Shown: in pieces, positions 19,889-34,800 of the stretch | Layout of the letters: each line of letters opens with the position of its first letter | Position numbering within the stretch: the first letter of the stretch is position 1 | Assembly: GCA_034231615.1 (NCBI GenBank) | Contig: CM067298.1 | Location: 27,291,983 to 27,355,982 of the forward strand | Direction: 5' to 3' | Source of the DNA: Meghimatium bilineatum | Lineage: Eukaryota > Mollusca > Gastropoda > Stylommatophora > Philomycidae | DNA: 64,000 nt | Program-made: the position numbers and the translations under genes | The notes under the pieces: generated by a model | Database searches by the model: none | What the model was told of the DNA's origin: nothing | The model's input: only the letters and a program-made list of their open reading frames with translations

Positions 19889-22800
19889 CTGTAGAGATAT
19901 AAAAAAGTAACATATTAAGGGCTCTAGTACTTTGTGTAGATATGTTAAAGTACGAACGAGAAGAAGAAGAAGAAGAAGAATGGGTGTTGGTATGATTTTG
20001 GTAAAAACAGAAAGGGGGAGGTGAGAGTATATAAAACAATTGATAACTACATACTTGATTTTATCTTTTTTGTTTTAAAACGACACCTCATCCCCTTTGT
20101 TTTATATACGTCTTGAACAAATTACAATATAGGAGAACATATGGTCGTATGAAATGAGAACTTGTATCAAACGTACACATAATTAAATAGGTACGGATAC
20201 ATGAAGAAAAGCTATTAACAAATTTTATTTAAACTGAGAAAAATAATTAAAATAAATGACTAGTAGCATGAAAAAAAGTTATAGTATTGTGATATATGGG
20301 GTATAGTTTGCTATTCTATATGCAACGATATAATAAAGTTTAGAATGTATTTCATCGTTGTATACAAGTTTTGTGGACTAAGAAACGGGATTTGACACCG
20401 ACGGTAGAAGATTCACTTAGAATATTTATATGGTTCCAACCAGATTAGCAAGGTTAACAACAAACTAAATGATATCTCATGTAAAGTAGGCGGGAATTAT
20501 AAACTTGAACCAAAGGTAGAAATAAATGCTATTAAGGACGACTAAACCAGATTATACTTAGTGAATCGTGAAACAAACCGTAGAATGTGATATGATATAA
20601 AAAAAGGAACGTACTAATGCACATGGCCAAAACATCCTATAGTAATATGAAAAAAAACCAAAAACTTCCTAACCGGACGCTGAAATGCAAAACAGGATGG
20701 TGTAAAGTAGTCGTAAAGAAGCACCCGTACAAGAAATATAATCATGCAGGTATTTTGGCAGTAACATAGTCCGAGAAGAAGGAACAGGAAAAAAATTGAA
20801 AGCGAATACTTTATTATTCTGGGTAAAGTTAAGTTTCTCATATTTACACACGAAGTGTATCTGAAAATACGGTGTTAGGCACGTTCTTTTGCGACCAACT
20901 GCATACCAACGCATCATTTGTCATCGAATTGACTTTCCCAGAAGATGGAGTACTAATTTCAATAAGCTAGGTTTATCTAGAAGCCATTGTTCAGAGATGT
21001 AAATGAAATTAAATAAAACAAATTAAATCAAATACAAAAGTAATGCATGTTAGATGAATCATGAAATCAGTGCCATTATAGTTAACAAATATGAACAACA
21101 GCAATTCTGCTAATGCGAAAACTAGAGACTTTCTTATCTGAAAGTCTTCTTGAAGACTTTATAAAAGAACCAGCAATTAGAAGCACATGGAGCGAAAAAA
21201 AGAAAGTAGTAGAAAGAGTTTATTAAATGACATTGTAATTAAACGTTAATAAGACACATATACGCATTTCAGGATGGGCATCGTTCTGGAATCCGAAATA
21301 TAATAGGGCAAGAGAAAAACTTAGAAATGCACAAGGAAAGAGTTATAGTGAGATGAATGACATAGTAAGACATGGTAGAGTCAGGAAGTTCTGATGGAAG
21401 ACAAAAATATGAATTGAAAGATAATTATTACACCCCCCCCCTCCCCCAAGTGTATGTACTTCGGAGGGAGCTGATACAATACGTCTAGCTGCAAGAGGAA
21501 TATTAACAGATTCTAATTTACACGTAGTGTTAACAAATAAATATCAAGTTACAAAGTTAACTAGTAATAGCAACAACAATTACTTAGCTGTAGACAACGT
21601 TGTGAATCAATATATGACAATTTTCTATTTGATGATCACCGAACACAATACAAGTAATCAACTATTACCAGCATTTCAGCAAAGGGGGCTAACATTCCTC
21701 CTAAGCAGGCGCTCATGTTTGCTAATCCCAGACCTGTGGCCCTGTAACACAATTATTTATGTAATACTCACATTTGATACAATTAGAATGTCAATTGGTT
21801 TTTGTTGTGTATAAAATAAACAAAAATAAAACATATTCTTGAAGATATCAAATAAAAATAATGTAGACAGAAATTATTATTAATTCCATGCTTATGTCCG
21901 ACTGTGAGGTTACGGTTCAAGCAACATTGAGACGCGTGGATACAATTATATACCGACGTATGAGCAACCAGAGTAGTGAGGAATGGAGGTGAAGGAGTGT
22001 ACATAAAATATCCAGAAAAAGAAAATGAAGCCGCATGTTCACTATCTTGAAGATTCTACTTCATCTACTCTTCACACCCGTGTGTTGCCGGGGCCCGAAA
22101 GGGGAGAAAAGAATAGCAACACTGTTTACCTTCCACGCATGTCGTAAAAGGCGACTAAGGAGGTTATGGGATGGAGTTGGCTGTCACATCCCATATAGGG
22201 TCAGCGACCCAAAGCTGTGCTGAAGTCGGATGTGTCAGGCCGAAAGGCGCAGATATCGCAGCAATGCTGTAAACCATGACACAACGCATACCATTCTCCG
22301 GACTACATCCTGCTAATCTGCAGGAGTTTGAGAACGAACGCAGAAGAAGAAGAAGATCTACTCTTCAGAATTACATGCGCTAAAAATTGCCGCAGAAATA
22401 ATTAAAAACACAACACGCCAATGTCAACAAGTAAATTCAAGTAGGAAGCATATGGATAAATGAAAATAATTCTTACAACTGACGGGAAATGATCCAGGTC
22501 TGTTCTAGCAGCACCGAGTCGCTTTGCAACTCAAGTAAACAGGTTTTCTGTACTTGACCAACCACATCCCTCAAGAAAGATGTAGTCTTGTCAAGACTTT
22601 CAGCCTGTGTACTCAAGTCACTGAGAACAGACCAATCGAAACAAGGACTATTACAACATCAAAGAACATCACGTCTGTTCTCAGTGACTTGAGTACACAG
22701 GATGAAAGTCTTGACGAGACCACATCATTTTTTGAGGATGTGTTTGGTCAACAAGTACGGAAAACCTGTTTACTTGTGTTGCAAAGCGATTCGGTGCTGC

Positions 22801-25800
22801 TAGAACAGACCTGGTTCAATTCCCGTCAGTTGTAACAATGTCAACAAGTGGTGTTTCGTACTTATGGAATGTCTATTCTACGAGTTTTTGACAACGATAA
22901 ACTGTCAGATATGAAGGTAGCCATACAAGAAGTGAGCATCCAAAGAAGGGTAGTTGTAGTGGATACCAACCCACTGTCACATACCATAGGTCTACCAGGA
23001 AATTAAATGATAGATATGCTAAGAAAAGATGGAGCAACTCAGGAACAAACAGGAACAGAGGACAATCATCAAATCTATTAGGAAAGTTGATCACAGAAGA
23101 GACATCTATCACTATCTTGGCATAGCTGAGCAAGTTTACATCTTCCCCATCAGGATAGGACACACCCGATTAAACAGTTAATTAAATATACTAAAACTGG
23201 TTACATCTGTGTCCTTGTGGGTAGCGTGCAGGTCGCTAAATATATCTTATAAGACTACATTACACAATCCAGTTAAAGGAGAAACACTGGTTCACAGAGA
23301 CAATTATTGAGCTTCAGTTACATGTAATACTTAAGTAACAACATCTCTTCCCTTACCTGACATTGGTTGGAAAAAGTTCTGGTGTCATAATGTAAATTAT
23401 TCCGTAGGAACCAGAGATACCAAATTTGCCTAAAATTGTCAGCACTTTAATTGCAATTAATTGTTCACCTAAGAAAATGTAAGTTAGAACACAATTTAAA
23501 CATAAAGCAGGCGCATATACCACACACAAATGTACAGCACATAATTCTATGACTCAGCACAACAAATGAAACTAGACAAAGCAACAATCAATGACATTAC
23601 AACAAATGTAACTAGACAAAGCAATAATCAATGACATCACAATAAATCTGGAAAAAATTCTTGAGTAACGGGAATTGAACCAGTCCGTTTAACGGCACCA
23701 AATCGCATAGCAACTCTCGTACACGAGATTTTCCGTACTTGACTAACCGCATCTCCAAAAAAAGATACGATTTGTCAAGACATTCAAACTGTGCACTCAA
23801 GTCACTGAGAGCGGACCAATCGAGACAAGGACTATTACAATAACAACAAACATCCCGTACAGGTATTGAAGTATCCTCAGTAACAAAAAAAAATAATATA
23901 TAACATCCGTATTTGGTGCCGTTGAACGGACTGGTTCAATTCCCGTTAGACTTATGCATGTTTAATTTATCCTCCGGCTTCCTTCTTGAATTTACTTGTA
24001 TAATCAATCTGGACAGAGCAGTGCTGTAAGTAAACTATTATTGTTTAAAGACTTAACATCTTAGCAGACATATAAAACATCATACGCTTAACCATTATTG
24101 AAACAATAAAACATACGTGTAAACACTATTGAAACAATCAAACATCATCATACTTGTAACCACTATTTAAACAATCAAACATCATATGTGTAACTACTAT
24201 TGAAACAATCAAACATCATACGTGTAACCACTAGTGAAACAATTTAAAAAAAAAGTACATGCATATTGTGTGAAAGCAGTGATGTCTAAACTATTTCAGT
24301 GTACGAACCGGTATCAAGTTCTGAATTGTGGTAGACTTGAGACAAATTCATTTATTAAGGTTCCTATTTGACCGTTATCAATTTGTTTCAAATGGCCGCG
24401 CATACATTACGTCAACTATGGGAAGTGGTTGAAAAGAGTTTGTGAACGAAGTGCACGAATGCAGAAGAAGAAAAAAGCAGCCAAGCTGTAAATCAAGACA
24501 AGATATTTCGTTCTGCGAAGTACATCCTGTTAACCAATAATAACATTATCAGAAGTATAACTACAACAACATATAGACTCCACACAATATGTAGGGAGTA
24601 TAACATGAAGACACCGCAGAAAAAAAAACTAGTAATGTCAATCGCAAAAACAGAAAGAAACACTACTATTTTCATCGATGTGACTTTTGGTCGAAGTGAC
24701 TTTTGGTCGAAGTGACGTATGTGAAAGAATTCACTTATCTTGGAAGCATCATATCATCGGATGGGAAAAATATCAAAGAAATCCAATATAGATGCAACAT
24801 AGCATACGAGATTTTTGGGCAGATAACGATAATTTAAAAAAAACAACAACCAAACATGGTAACATGAACACCAAAACTGCAATATCATTTATCATCGTAC
24901 CATCGCCATGTCACCAATATCAAACATGAACACTAACAACGAAAACCAAAAGAAAATTCTTGCAACAGAAATGACTTGTCTACGTATAATTCTTGGAGTT
25001 ACAATAACAGATATAATTAGAAATGAAAATATCAGAAGACTAACAAACACAATGAAAATAATGGATTACATCCGAATACAACAAATTAATTGGTTTTCAC
25101 ATGCATCCAGGCTACCATCAGATAGTGCTCCTAAAAAAACATTACTATACAGACACGATGGATACAAAGCCAGGGGCATACCACGCAAAAGATGGATTAC
25201 AGAAATAAAAGTCAACGAAAATAAACATGCTAAGCACACAAAAAGGCCGACTCAAGAGAACCCTTGTACCCCGCGACACCGCAAGTCATAAAGGGGTATA
25301 AAGCGAACAGAAATAATATAATTTGTTCTTGAGTATATTAGATTGCTGACCTTAATTAAAATTTACATTTACTTGTAAACTCTCTATTTCACCCTATTTT
25401 GTAGTAATACGGCAGGAGCTAAACATGTCAGCTAAATTTGCAATGGCTTTACTCTATATACGTGTCGCTAGTGAAAGAGGTGAATTACATCATGCTTGGC
25501 TCCTGCCAACATAACATACGGGCAAGACCGTGGGTAATAAAGAGCCATTAGCTCAAGCATTCCATTGAGTCATTCAACTATTACGGTGAATTTCAATGGT
25601 CACTATGATTATATTTTGTATGGCAGTCAATGGAAATCAAAGGAATGGTCAAAAGGAACATTATTTTAAAACGCTGCATTTTCTATTAACCAGTATATCT
25701 TATATGGAGAAAGTTTTCATTCGACCGGTATCAATTCACATACTATTGTTTTGGAAGCACTGAGCGAAAGTACTCACTTAATAACGATGATACAGTTGCA

Positions 25801-28800
25801 GCACTAACTAATGAAATGCCAGCTATTACACTGAATGCTGCGAAACATACTTTTCTGCCTAATCTGGGGAAATAATAACAGAACGTTAGTCAATGCAAAC
25901 ATTACTGAACGTTGCATCTAACAAATAGAATTGTTTCTACAAATGTTAAGTACATTCTATGTGGTCCAATCACATATCATGTGCCTACCGCACAGTTTTA
26001 AAGTAATCTGCTCGATCGTAGTTTTTTAATAGTTTGCGCAATTGCAATGTTTTTGTAGTTTGTGACGTCAAAATGCCGGTTCATTTCTATTAGCGAAATG
26101 GCTGCCGTATCGATGTTGTATTGATAAATGTAACCAGAGGAAACAATAAATAAAAACAGGAAAACACAGTTTCTGCCAGATAGAGATGTATTGAGTTTAA
26201 GAGGAGGTGGGTATTAGAGTTAGGATTAGGTCTAACCCTATCACTAAAGTCAAATATCTGAATGGATCTTCTGCCGGATGCACCGATTTGTGCCATGTAC
26301 TGAGATTCCCCCCCCCCATTTTTTATCTCTCTTGCAAGACCATGTGGGCTATCAATGTGTTGTGCGCAGATCGATTCATCATGCAGCAGCCCCTAACGTT
26401 CACGATCATCCCTTCTCCTCCGATATGCATTCGTTGCATTAAATCGTAGCATGAAATTAAAATTAAATCCACTAAAATTAACCATTTTGTTTTTTTCTAG
26501 CAACACGGTTTGCTAGTGACGTAATTTTATTGACGAGACGAATACTGTGCGCACTATACCACACTAGAAATGAAGATGCGCATAATATTTAATTTCGCCA
26601 TCACAGTGCGGAAAAAAGTAGGTAGGCACATGTTATGTGATTGGATCTTTATTTAATTTGTTTTGTTTGAATGTACATATATTCTATTTGAATTGTGTAA
26701 TAATAACGTATAGGCTGATGCATTATTCATTTTATAGATTGAGAATTAACAACGACCATAGTAATGATTGATTTTTGTTCTTGGTGGATAAAGACATAAC
26801 CATGTGTAATGTGTGATATTTTTGCATACATACCTGTCTATGAAGAAATAAATACAGATTGATGCCGGTATTTCAACAACACAATTCAGAAAGTAATTTA
26901 GGTATAAACTTCCTGATAGAGACGATGACATCAAAAACAGTGCGTAATAGGTAAGACTGTTGAAAAACCTGGTAGATGAAAGAAGACAATTAGTTACAAG
27001 TACGAGTAGTTACAGTACACTTCAGTCTAATACGAGTAGTAAATTATTATTTTAACTTCAGTCCACAATGCTTGGTTTCAATAGTCACCAATATCATGCT
27101 TTTTATCAATGTTAATTTCAATGCCATATTTCCGACTAACTTCTTTCCAACTTTGAGATGAGTTTTTGGAGTTCAGATTCGGAACCAGCCAATAGATCGA
27201 TATCATTAGCATAACGCAGTTTACAATGTGGTTTACTGCCAATAAATATTGGTGTCTAGAGATTTTATAATGCCTCCTACATTATATATTCAAATACACG
27301 GTAAAAAGTACTCAGGAAAGTATACCATACTAAATCCGACTTGAAAAATATTCACCAATGTTATTTTTTTATGAAAACAGCACTGCTTGCATCTTTATAC
27401 ATCTTTATAATTCTTTGATTTTTGTGTCAAAGTTATATTGTCTGAGTATCTGCCACAGACCTTGGTGCCAGACATAATCAAATGTCTTTGTGAAATCAAT
27501 GAAATTATGATACATTGCAATGTAAGTTCTATCGATATTTGGAGGTTAAAAAACTGCTCTGTGGTACTTCTGTTTTTACGAAACCAGCCTATTCTTCTGC
27601 TAATCTTAACAATTCCTCTGATTTAACTTGTATTCTGTTAAGAATGATCTTTACCATCACCTTGCTAGAATGATTGATAAGACTATTAGTTCTGTAATTC
27701 TTGCACAGTTTGAGAATGCATCTCTTAGAAAACGGTATCACTAACGATTGTGTCAATTTTCTAGGCTATTTTCTTTCACATAACATTGATCAACTCCTCT
27801 CCTGCATGTTTTAGGAGTTCCGATGGAATATTATATACCCCTGGTGATTTGTTTTCTTTCAGTGATCCTGGTACCGTTAACAATATTTCTGCATTATCCA
27901 ATTCTCTGTTGTTATTAATTAAAGAAAATACCACTGAATACCTTAGAGTGTGGTAATTTCATATTTATATAAATCTCTGAAACATTCTGTCCACCATATC
28001 TTTAAGTCATCTTTTCTTTTGAACATTAGTTCGTTGTTATTTTCAATGATAATTGTTCTTGGTCGGTGTGGTTGTGTTAACCTTTTCAAATTGGCAAAAG
28101 CTGTTTTGTTGTTACCTTGCCTCATATTCTGCTATGTTATATGCGATAGTGGTAGAACATTTCAAAGTAGCAGCTTTAATATTTGGTGTTGCTAATCATC
28201 CATATAGCTTGTAACATATTCGATTGAGGACGTAGTGATAGCAGTTGATATTATTTTCTAAGCAATATTTACTTTTAGTAGGTTGCTTTCGCATTCTGAT
28301 GCATCGGATAGCTTGCGGCTGAATTTGAACAAGGAACGTTAACCGCCTGAGATGCGCCATCAGCTTTCATCAACAGAACCGGACAACCATCTATACAAAA
28401 CAATAAATAATTCAAGCATATGCAGTATTTTTAAAACTATTCATGAATTTGTATATACAGCATATAAACGCAATTGCCTTGACAATATAATATTAGCGGT
28501 CGGTTGATCTGAGATTTGAATTCCGACCAGTTCCAATGAGTTGAGCTTGTGATACTGGGTCACACACCTCTCTGCCACCGAAATCCGCAATGATATAGAT
28601 ATTGTAAACTGTTTTCACTATATTTATTTTCTAAAATGTTATTTATTGCTGTTAATGATTCCTGTATGATGGTATTCAGTAAGACTATAGAACACAAGAT
28701 AACCCAGAAAGCTATGAAACGGATTATATCATGGGGATCTATGTGACGCAGCAGTTAAGACATTTCCCGTGTGTTCATGAGATTGTCTTGTGTACAAGTG

Positions 28801-31760
28801 CAATTGTTTTAGACATCTCTGGAGATTATCGTTTGATGTTTCGGAGTTGTGGCCTATGAGTGCCACTCTCACACAAGTTGTGCTGATTTGTTGGAAGGGA
28901 TGAAATATATATGGAGACACATGAGTTCAATGCTATCAACCCTCTATTCCCTTTGAGCCCCATACAGTTAAGAAGACAAGAAAGAGAAGAAGATAGCTGA
29001 GACAAGAATGAAAGGAATATAGATACGTTTTTGGACTCTACATAGTTATCCACCAATAGCATGATACTAAGTATAGCTTCTCTAGTTCCTTTTTTTCTAA
29101 AACCAAATTGTTCTTCAAATATTTCAATTTCTATTGTGCTTTAATTCTTTCATGTATTTTCTTTAGTATTGATCGATCGATATTTTTTACAAATTTTTTA
29201 CACTGACGTGGGGGTCGGGAGGGGGTCGGGGGGGGCGTTTTGTGGTACCAATGCCAAATATGGACAATGACAGCACAAGACAAACGTAAACTCGTGACAG
29301 CTGAAATAATGACATGCTTACGTAGAATCCTATGTATATCGCTAAGAGAAAGAGTGAGGAATGAGGACATTAGACAAAAAACAGGAACCACCCCAATATT
29401 GGAATATTTTAAGAGACAACAGATCAAATTGTTTGCCAGACAGCATACCATAGAAAGCTATGCTACACAGATACAGTGAAGGAAGACCTAGAGGCCGACC
29501 ACGAAAACGATGAACCACCAAAATAAAAGAGGCGAAAAATTCCACAATATACTCAGCACACACTAGGGTCATCTCCAGAGAACTATTCAACCCTGACGCT
29601 GAAAGACATTAAATGGTTTAGCGAATAGATAGATAGATAGATAGATAGAAGTCTATAAAAAATATTTTGGTAATGTTTACATTCGGACACTTTATCTAGT
29701 GTTTAATCTGTTACCCATGTTTATTTTCGGCTTTCCTGGTTGATAATTGCATTTATTAATATGATTCTCCTCGCAGAATTAGATAATTCTCCTCTGTAGT
29801 TTCTTGTCCCTAGTCCAGATTTTCATATGATTATCTCGTTTCTTCCTTTCCTACCTTTGCATATCCCCCATGACTTTCAGAATGTCTGTAGATTTTACTA
29901 GCTTCCGTAGAAGTTGTAGGTTTCTTAGTATTTTCTTATTCTTCTCCAGTGTGGTCTGTAGTTTTCGCACATATTTATATATGTGATATGTGGATGACTG
30001 TAAGATATTACCTAAAAATGTTCTGAATTAAAACTTGACTTAGTTATGACTGTCTCTCTCTCATGTGACATATTCTTTCCAAAACGAGGTCTTCCCTATG
30101 GATTTTCTTAACACTCCGCGATTCTAGGCGAGTTGGCTTTCCGCAGCCAGAGACATATTCAAGCAATCTGATATATCACTGCACTGTCGTCGTCTTGGGC
30201 GCCCTCTTCCCCTGTTGCCGTTAATTCTGCATTAAGCTATTAATCTTTCAATGGTTTTATGTATCTTTATATGATCATAAAAAAAAGCTTTCTTGTTAAA
30301 ATGTTGTTAAGAAACCAACCCTCTTCGACGTTTATTGATCTTAACATTTCTTGATTTGTCTTTTTTAGTTGTAATGACTAATGATACTCTTCTAAGATAC
30401 ACGTGTTCGTTCCTTGAAAATTGTAAACGGTGATTATCTGTAAATCATAATGAACATTTGAGACAGAATAATATAAGTTCTTGTGAGCTATACATGTGAC
30501 AGTATAAATGAAAGATGCAATGATAACCGTCTAAGAAAGCCGCAACTGTCATACTTGTGAGAACTGCTAATTGTCGCGCCAATAATAAATAATGCTGGTA
30601 GCATATCATATCCAGGAGTTGGATTTAAACCCAGCGGTATTTTACTGTAGTGATTAATAACGAATGATATTCAGAAGTGAGATTTAAACCCAGCGGTGTT
30701 TTACTCTCTGATTAGTAACAAATGATATTCAGAAGTGTGATTTAAACCCAACGCTGTTACGATATTGTAGAGATTCGTAAGAAATGATATTCAGAAGTTA
30801 TATTTCTATTGAGGACAATATTCAGGAATTAGATTTCTATTTAGGACGTTATTCGGGAGTTAGATTTTGATGTAATGATTTTCTATGCAATAGAAATACG
30901 TTCAATAGGTTGTCATTTCTTTCTTTACAGTCACATTCACAAATATATGTGGCAGAAATTGAGCCCGGTTCATTGACCGTAAGAGACGTGCTCTCCTTCT
31001 CTCCGCCACAGAGCAATGGTGAAAACTTTAAGAACGCCATATCTGTTATCGCGCAATAGAGAAATACTTTTTTTTAAATAGTATGCCTAGTCGTCTAATT
31101 TGAAACTAGTGATAATCGAACAAAATGTGATATTCTATGGTCGTGCCAGTGACACATAATAAATATGATTTATGGACATTATCTCTCATTTGAAATATCA
31201 CGATATCTGCTTCAATCCTGACAAATGCTACTTACCATGACAACATGGAGAATAGTGTAGAATTTCTGAGAAGTCTATTTGTAAAAAGACTCATACAGTT
31301 TAAATTGCCATTGGAAGAACCCTTATCTGTACTTGGTGCATTCTTATCTGTATTTAATACACCGTTTCCTGTATTTGATTGACCATTATCTGTATTTGAT
31401 ACACTATTATCTGTATCCGATGTACTATTATCTGTATTTGATGCACCATTTTCTGTATTTGATTCACCATTTTCTGTATTTGATTCACCATTGTCTGCAT
31501 TTGATGTGCCATTATCTGTATTTGTTTCACCATTATCTGTATTTGTTTCACCATTATCTGTATTTGACGCATCGTTATCTGTACTTGATTCAGTTCCTAG
31601 CTCGGCGTCATGCATGTCAGGTAATGTATGGTCCTTTAATTTTTCTACCGAAATGTAGTTTTGAAGTGTGACTTCTAGATTGGAAATTTCAGGTCTGTCG
31701 ATCTTGGACATGTCCATCTCATTGACCTAAATTAGGAAAAGAAGATAATGAATTATATAT

Positions 31761-31801
<41 letters not shown>

Positions 31802-34800
31802 GTATAGAACGATACATAAAACTATCATCGTCATTTAAGCTATTACTGCAATGGCGCCTAGAGCAACAGCAAATTCGCAGCATTCATTTGTTTCCTAGAC
31901 TGATTGTTCTCTAAGGGATGTTAAAAATTAAATTACCAATTAGGGGAGGGGGAATGTATGTATAAAAAGTGGGGTGGGGGTGGTTATGTGCTTGTGTTTG
32001 TGTTTTCAACTCTGTCCAACTTTTTTAACGTAGTGCTTTTTTCTCCTTTCTTATCAAATATATCCTTTTTTTTCCAGATATTATTCAGACTTAGCGGGGA
32101 AACCTGCCAGAGACCACGGGGATTTCAGGAGTTCATAAGGAAGACTACATTCTGAAGAAAATATGTTACCTGTCAATAACTTCCAAGGAAGACTACATTC
32201 TGAAGAAAATATGTTACCTGTCAATAACTTCAAAGGAAGACTACATTCTGAAGAAAATATGTTACCTGTCAATAACTTCAAAGGAAGACTACATTCTGAA
32301 GAAAATATGTTACCTGTCAATAATTTCCCGTTTCGATAACATAACTGGATAGTGTTTTCCCGTAAAAATATTTAAAATGTAAGTAAAACGATTCTTTATG
32401 AACTCACCATCTTTAGTAGCATTGTATCTTGATTCTTCGTTAGAAACTGGCTTCACAGCACACGGGGCATTTCCTTAACTGCTCCGCCCTCTGTTCCAGC
32501 AGCCATCCCAGTGTATGTAGACTCAGAGTTCCGGTCAGGTGTTGATTGTGTGATCGGATCTTTCGGACATTCCAAAAAATTTACTGTTTCTTCCCTCACC
32601 TCTGGATACTCCCATTTCTAATATTCTCTGTATGTGTACGTTCTCAGCCTCATTGACATCATCTTCATCTTGAAATGAATTTATTACTGACTTCATTAAG
32701 TCTGCTTTATCTCTTCTCAGCAATGTGTCTTTCAACGTCGCATTGCCTGCCAATACGCCAGCTCTCTCGTTTCCTCTGACCCAAGCATGACCAAGGCAGT
32801 ATATCCATGTAATGCTCTGAACAATTGAGTTGTTCAATAAGTCCCACCATTCTCTTCTCAGCATGAAATTTTCTATCATGCACAGCATGCTTTGAGAGTC
32901 TGTGAGTAGTACCGAGTGTGTTGATGTATCAGTTATCAACCAATTAAGTGCTGCTGCAACTCCCACTATCTCCATCCTCATGCTTGATGTGACAGTGGAA
33001 TATGCTGAAGATTTCTCAACCAACTTCGCGCCGTTTCTGTAGGCAACAAAACCCCAACCGCTTTTATTTGTGTTTCTGTTAACGAAGCCATTTGTGTATA
33101 TAATTATGTCTTGTGGTTTCGAGTATAGTTGGGCGAGTTCATGCACTTTAACCTGGGCCCTGACACCCGTCCATTTTCGACACACTTTATCTAGTTGTCT
33201 TATTACTTTAGTCAGTGATTTCTTCTCAGTGTCTACCTCCACCCATTCACTGCCCTTTCCTATTTCTTCAAATTCACATACTCTCAGCAGTGTGTCTTCG
33301 GTCTCTGCCATCCATGATCTGCCACGCTTGATTCTTTTTCCCTTTGATTCATCTAGATGTTGGTGTAACGGAGGTAGTTGTATTCTGTCACTTTAAGGTA
33401 CGACCTAACTTGTGCTACTTGATGTCGCACTCTAATGCTGGGGTGATCAAGCAGAAATCGCATAGCTAGCATTGTATCTAATGTCATGGATCGAACTAAA
33501 CACATATTGTTTATATAGACACCAGTGAAATGTATTGCTACAATTATTGAACCAGGACGTTCACAATTACCCCATAGAAGGTGGAAACAACATCACTTAA
33601 ACTTGAACCGTTCCATCTTGAGGCCTTTCTCAACACTTCCAGTACCCGTTCTGTAAGACCATTTGCCGCCAGCCACCGGAGCGATTCGTCCATAAGACTG
33701 AAATGATAATATAACATTTTCATTGACTTAAACAAAAATTGACTTACTATGTTGTTGTTGTTGTTGTTCGGATCCAAAATAATTACGAGCGATTAGCTCT
33801 TACTTCCTAAGCTAGTTTGGTGATTTATTTGAAGCTTTATTTCATACTCATATGACGAAGAAATTACTTTAGCTGTGAGCAGATAGCTATTGACAAGCCA
33901 TATTATTTCTAAGAAAATCATAGGTCCTCCTTAGTTAAGTAGCCAAGGTGACACCAGAATGTTTATGGTTTTTTGTTTTGGTCTATTGTCTATTCCCAGG
34001 TGGTGTTGTCGTAGCTTCCACACTTGCCCTTGAGCGTTTGGGTTTGTGAATGAAATGTAGTCTGCTTTCCAGAGCCGTCGTTTTTCTCTGGTTGAGGTGT
34101 AGTCTTGTTTATTCTGGATGGTCTTGATGTTGTCTATCCACCTTTTCCTTGTTCTGCCCTTGGCTCTGTATCATGATTCCATCTTGTTATAAGCTCTTAT
34201 GGGAAGTTCATCCTCATAAAATGTTGAAATCATTTTATCTGCTGTTTCTCTATATATTCAATGCATTATGTGATACCTATTATCTCTATGATGTTTTCAC
34301 TGCGCATTTTATCGAGTCTGATGACTCCAATAACCTTCCTTAGGCATTTCCTCTCGCAAGTTTCGATCTTTCTTTTATGAGTAGATTTCAGTTGCCAAGT
34401 CTGGCATTGGTAGCATAGTGTTATTATAAAGATGTTCGTAATAATGTGTTTCTTCCATCTTAATTTTGGGTTGCAGTAACAAAGGTGACAGCTGTTATGT
34501 CACATCATATGCCTTTTAACGTCTTGATTCTATCTCTCTTTTGAGTCGTCCGTCTTCTGTGAAGATACTTCCTAGGTACTTGACCTCTTTGAATTGTTTT
34601 ATTTTTGTGTTTTCTATATGGATGTTTAAGCACTCTGTTGATCTCATTATCTGCATAGTTTCTGTCTTTTGTGCGTTAATCAGCATGTTGTATATATTGC
34701 ATATTCTTGATAGTGAGTTGATGTTAGTTTGTAGTTTTTCTTCGTCATCATATATGATGCTTTGATCGTCAGCGCAAAGGCAGTTCATTGAGGTCGTTGT

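Noticed and set aside
24493-24675. Hydrophobic minus-strand frame considered as an SLC22 transmembrane exon
   Set aside because: It is antisense to a LINE fragment; the true exon 8 (25778-25863) joins in phase and carries the GRK motif.
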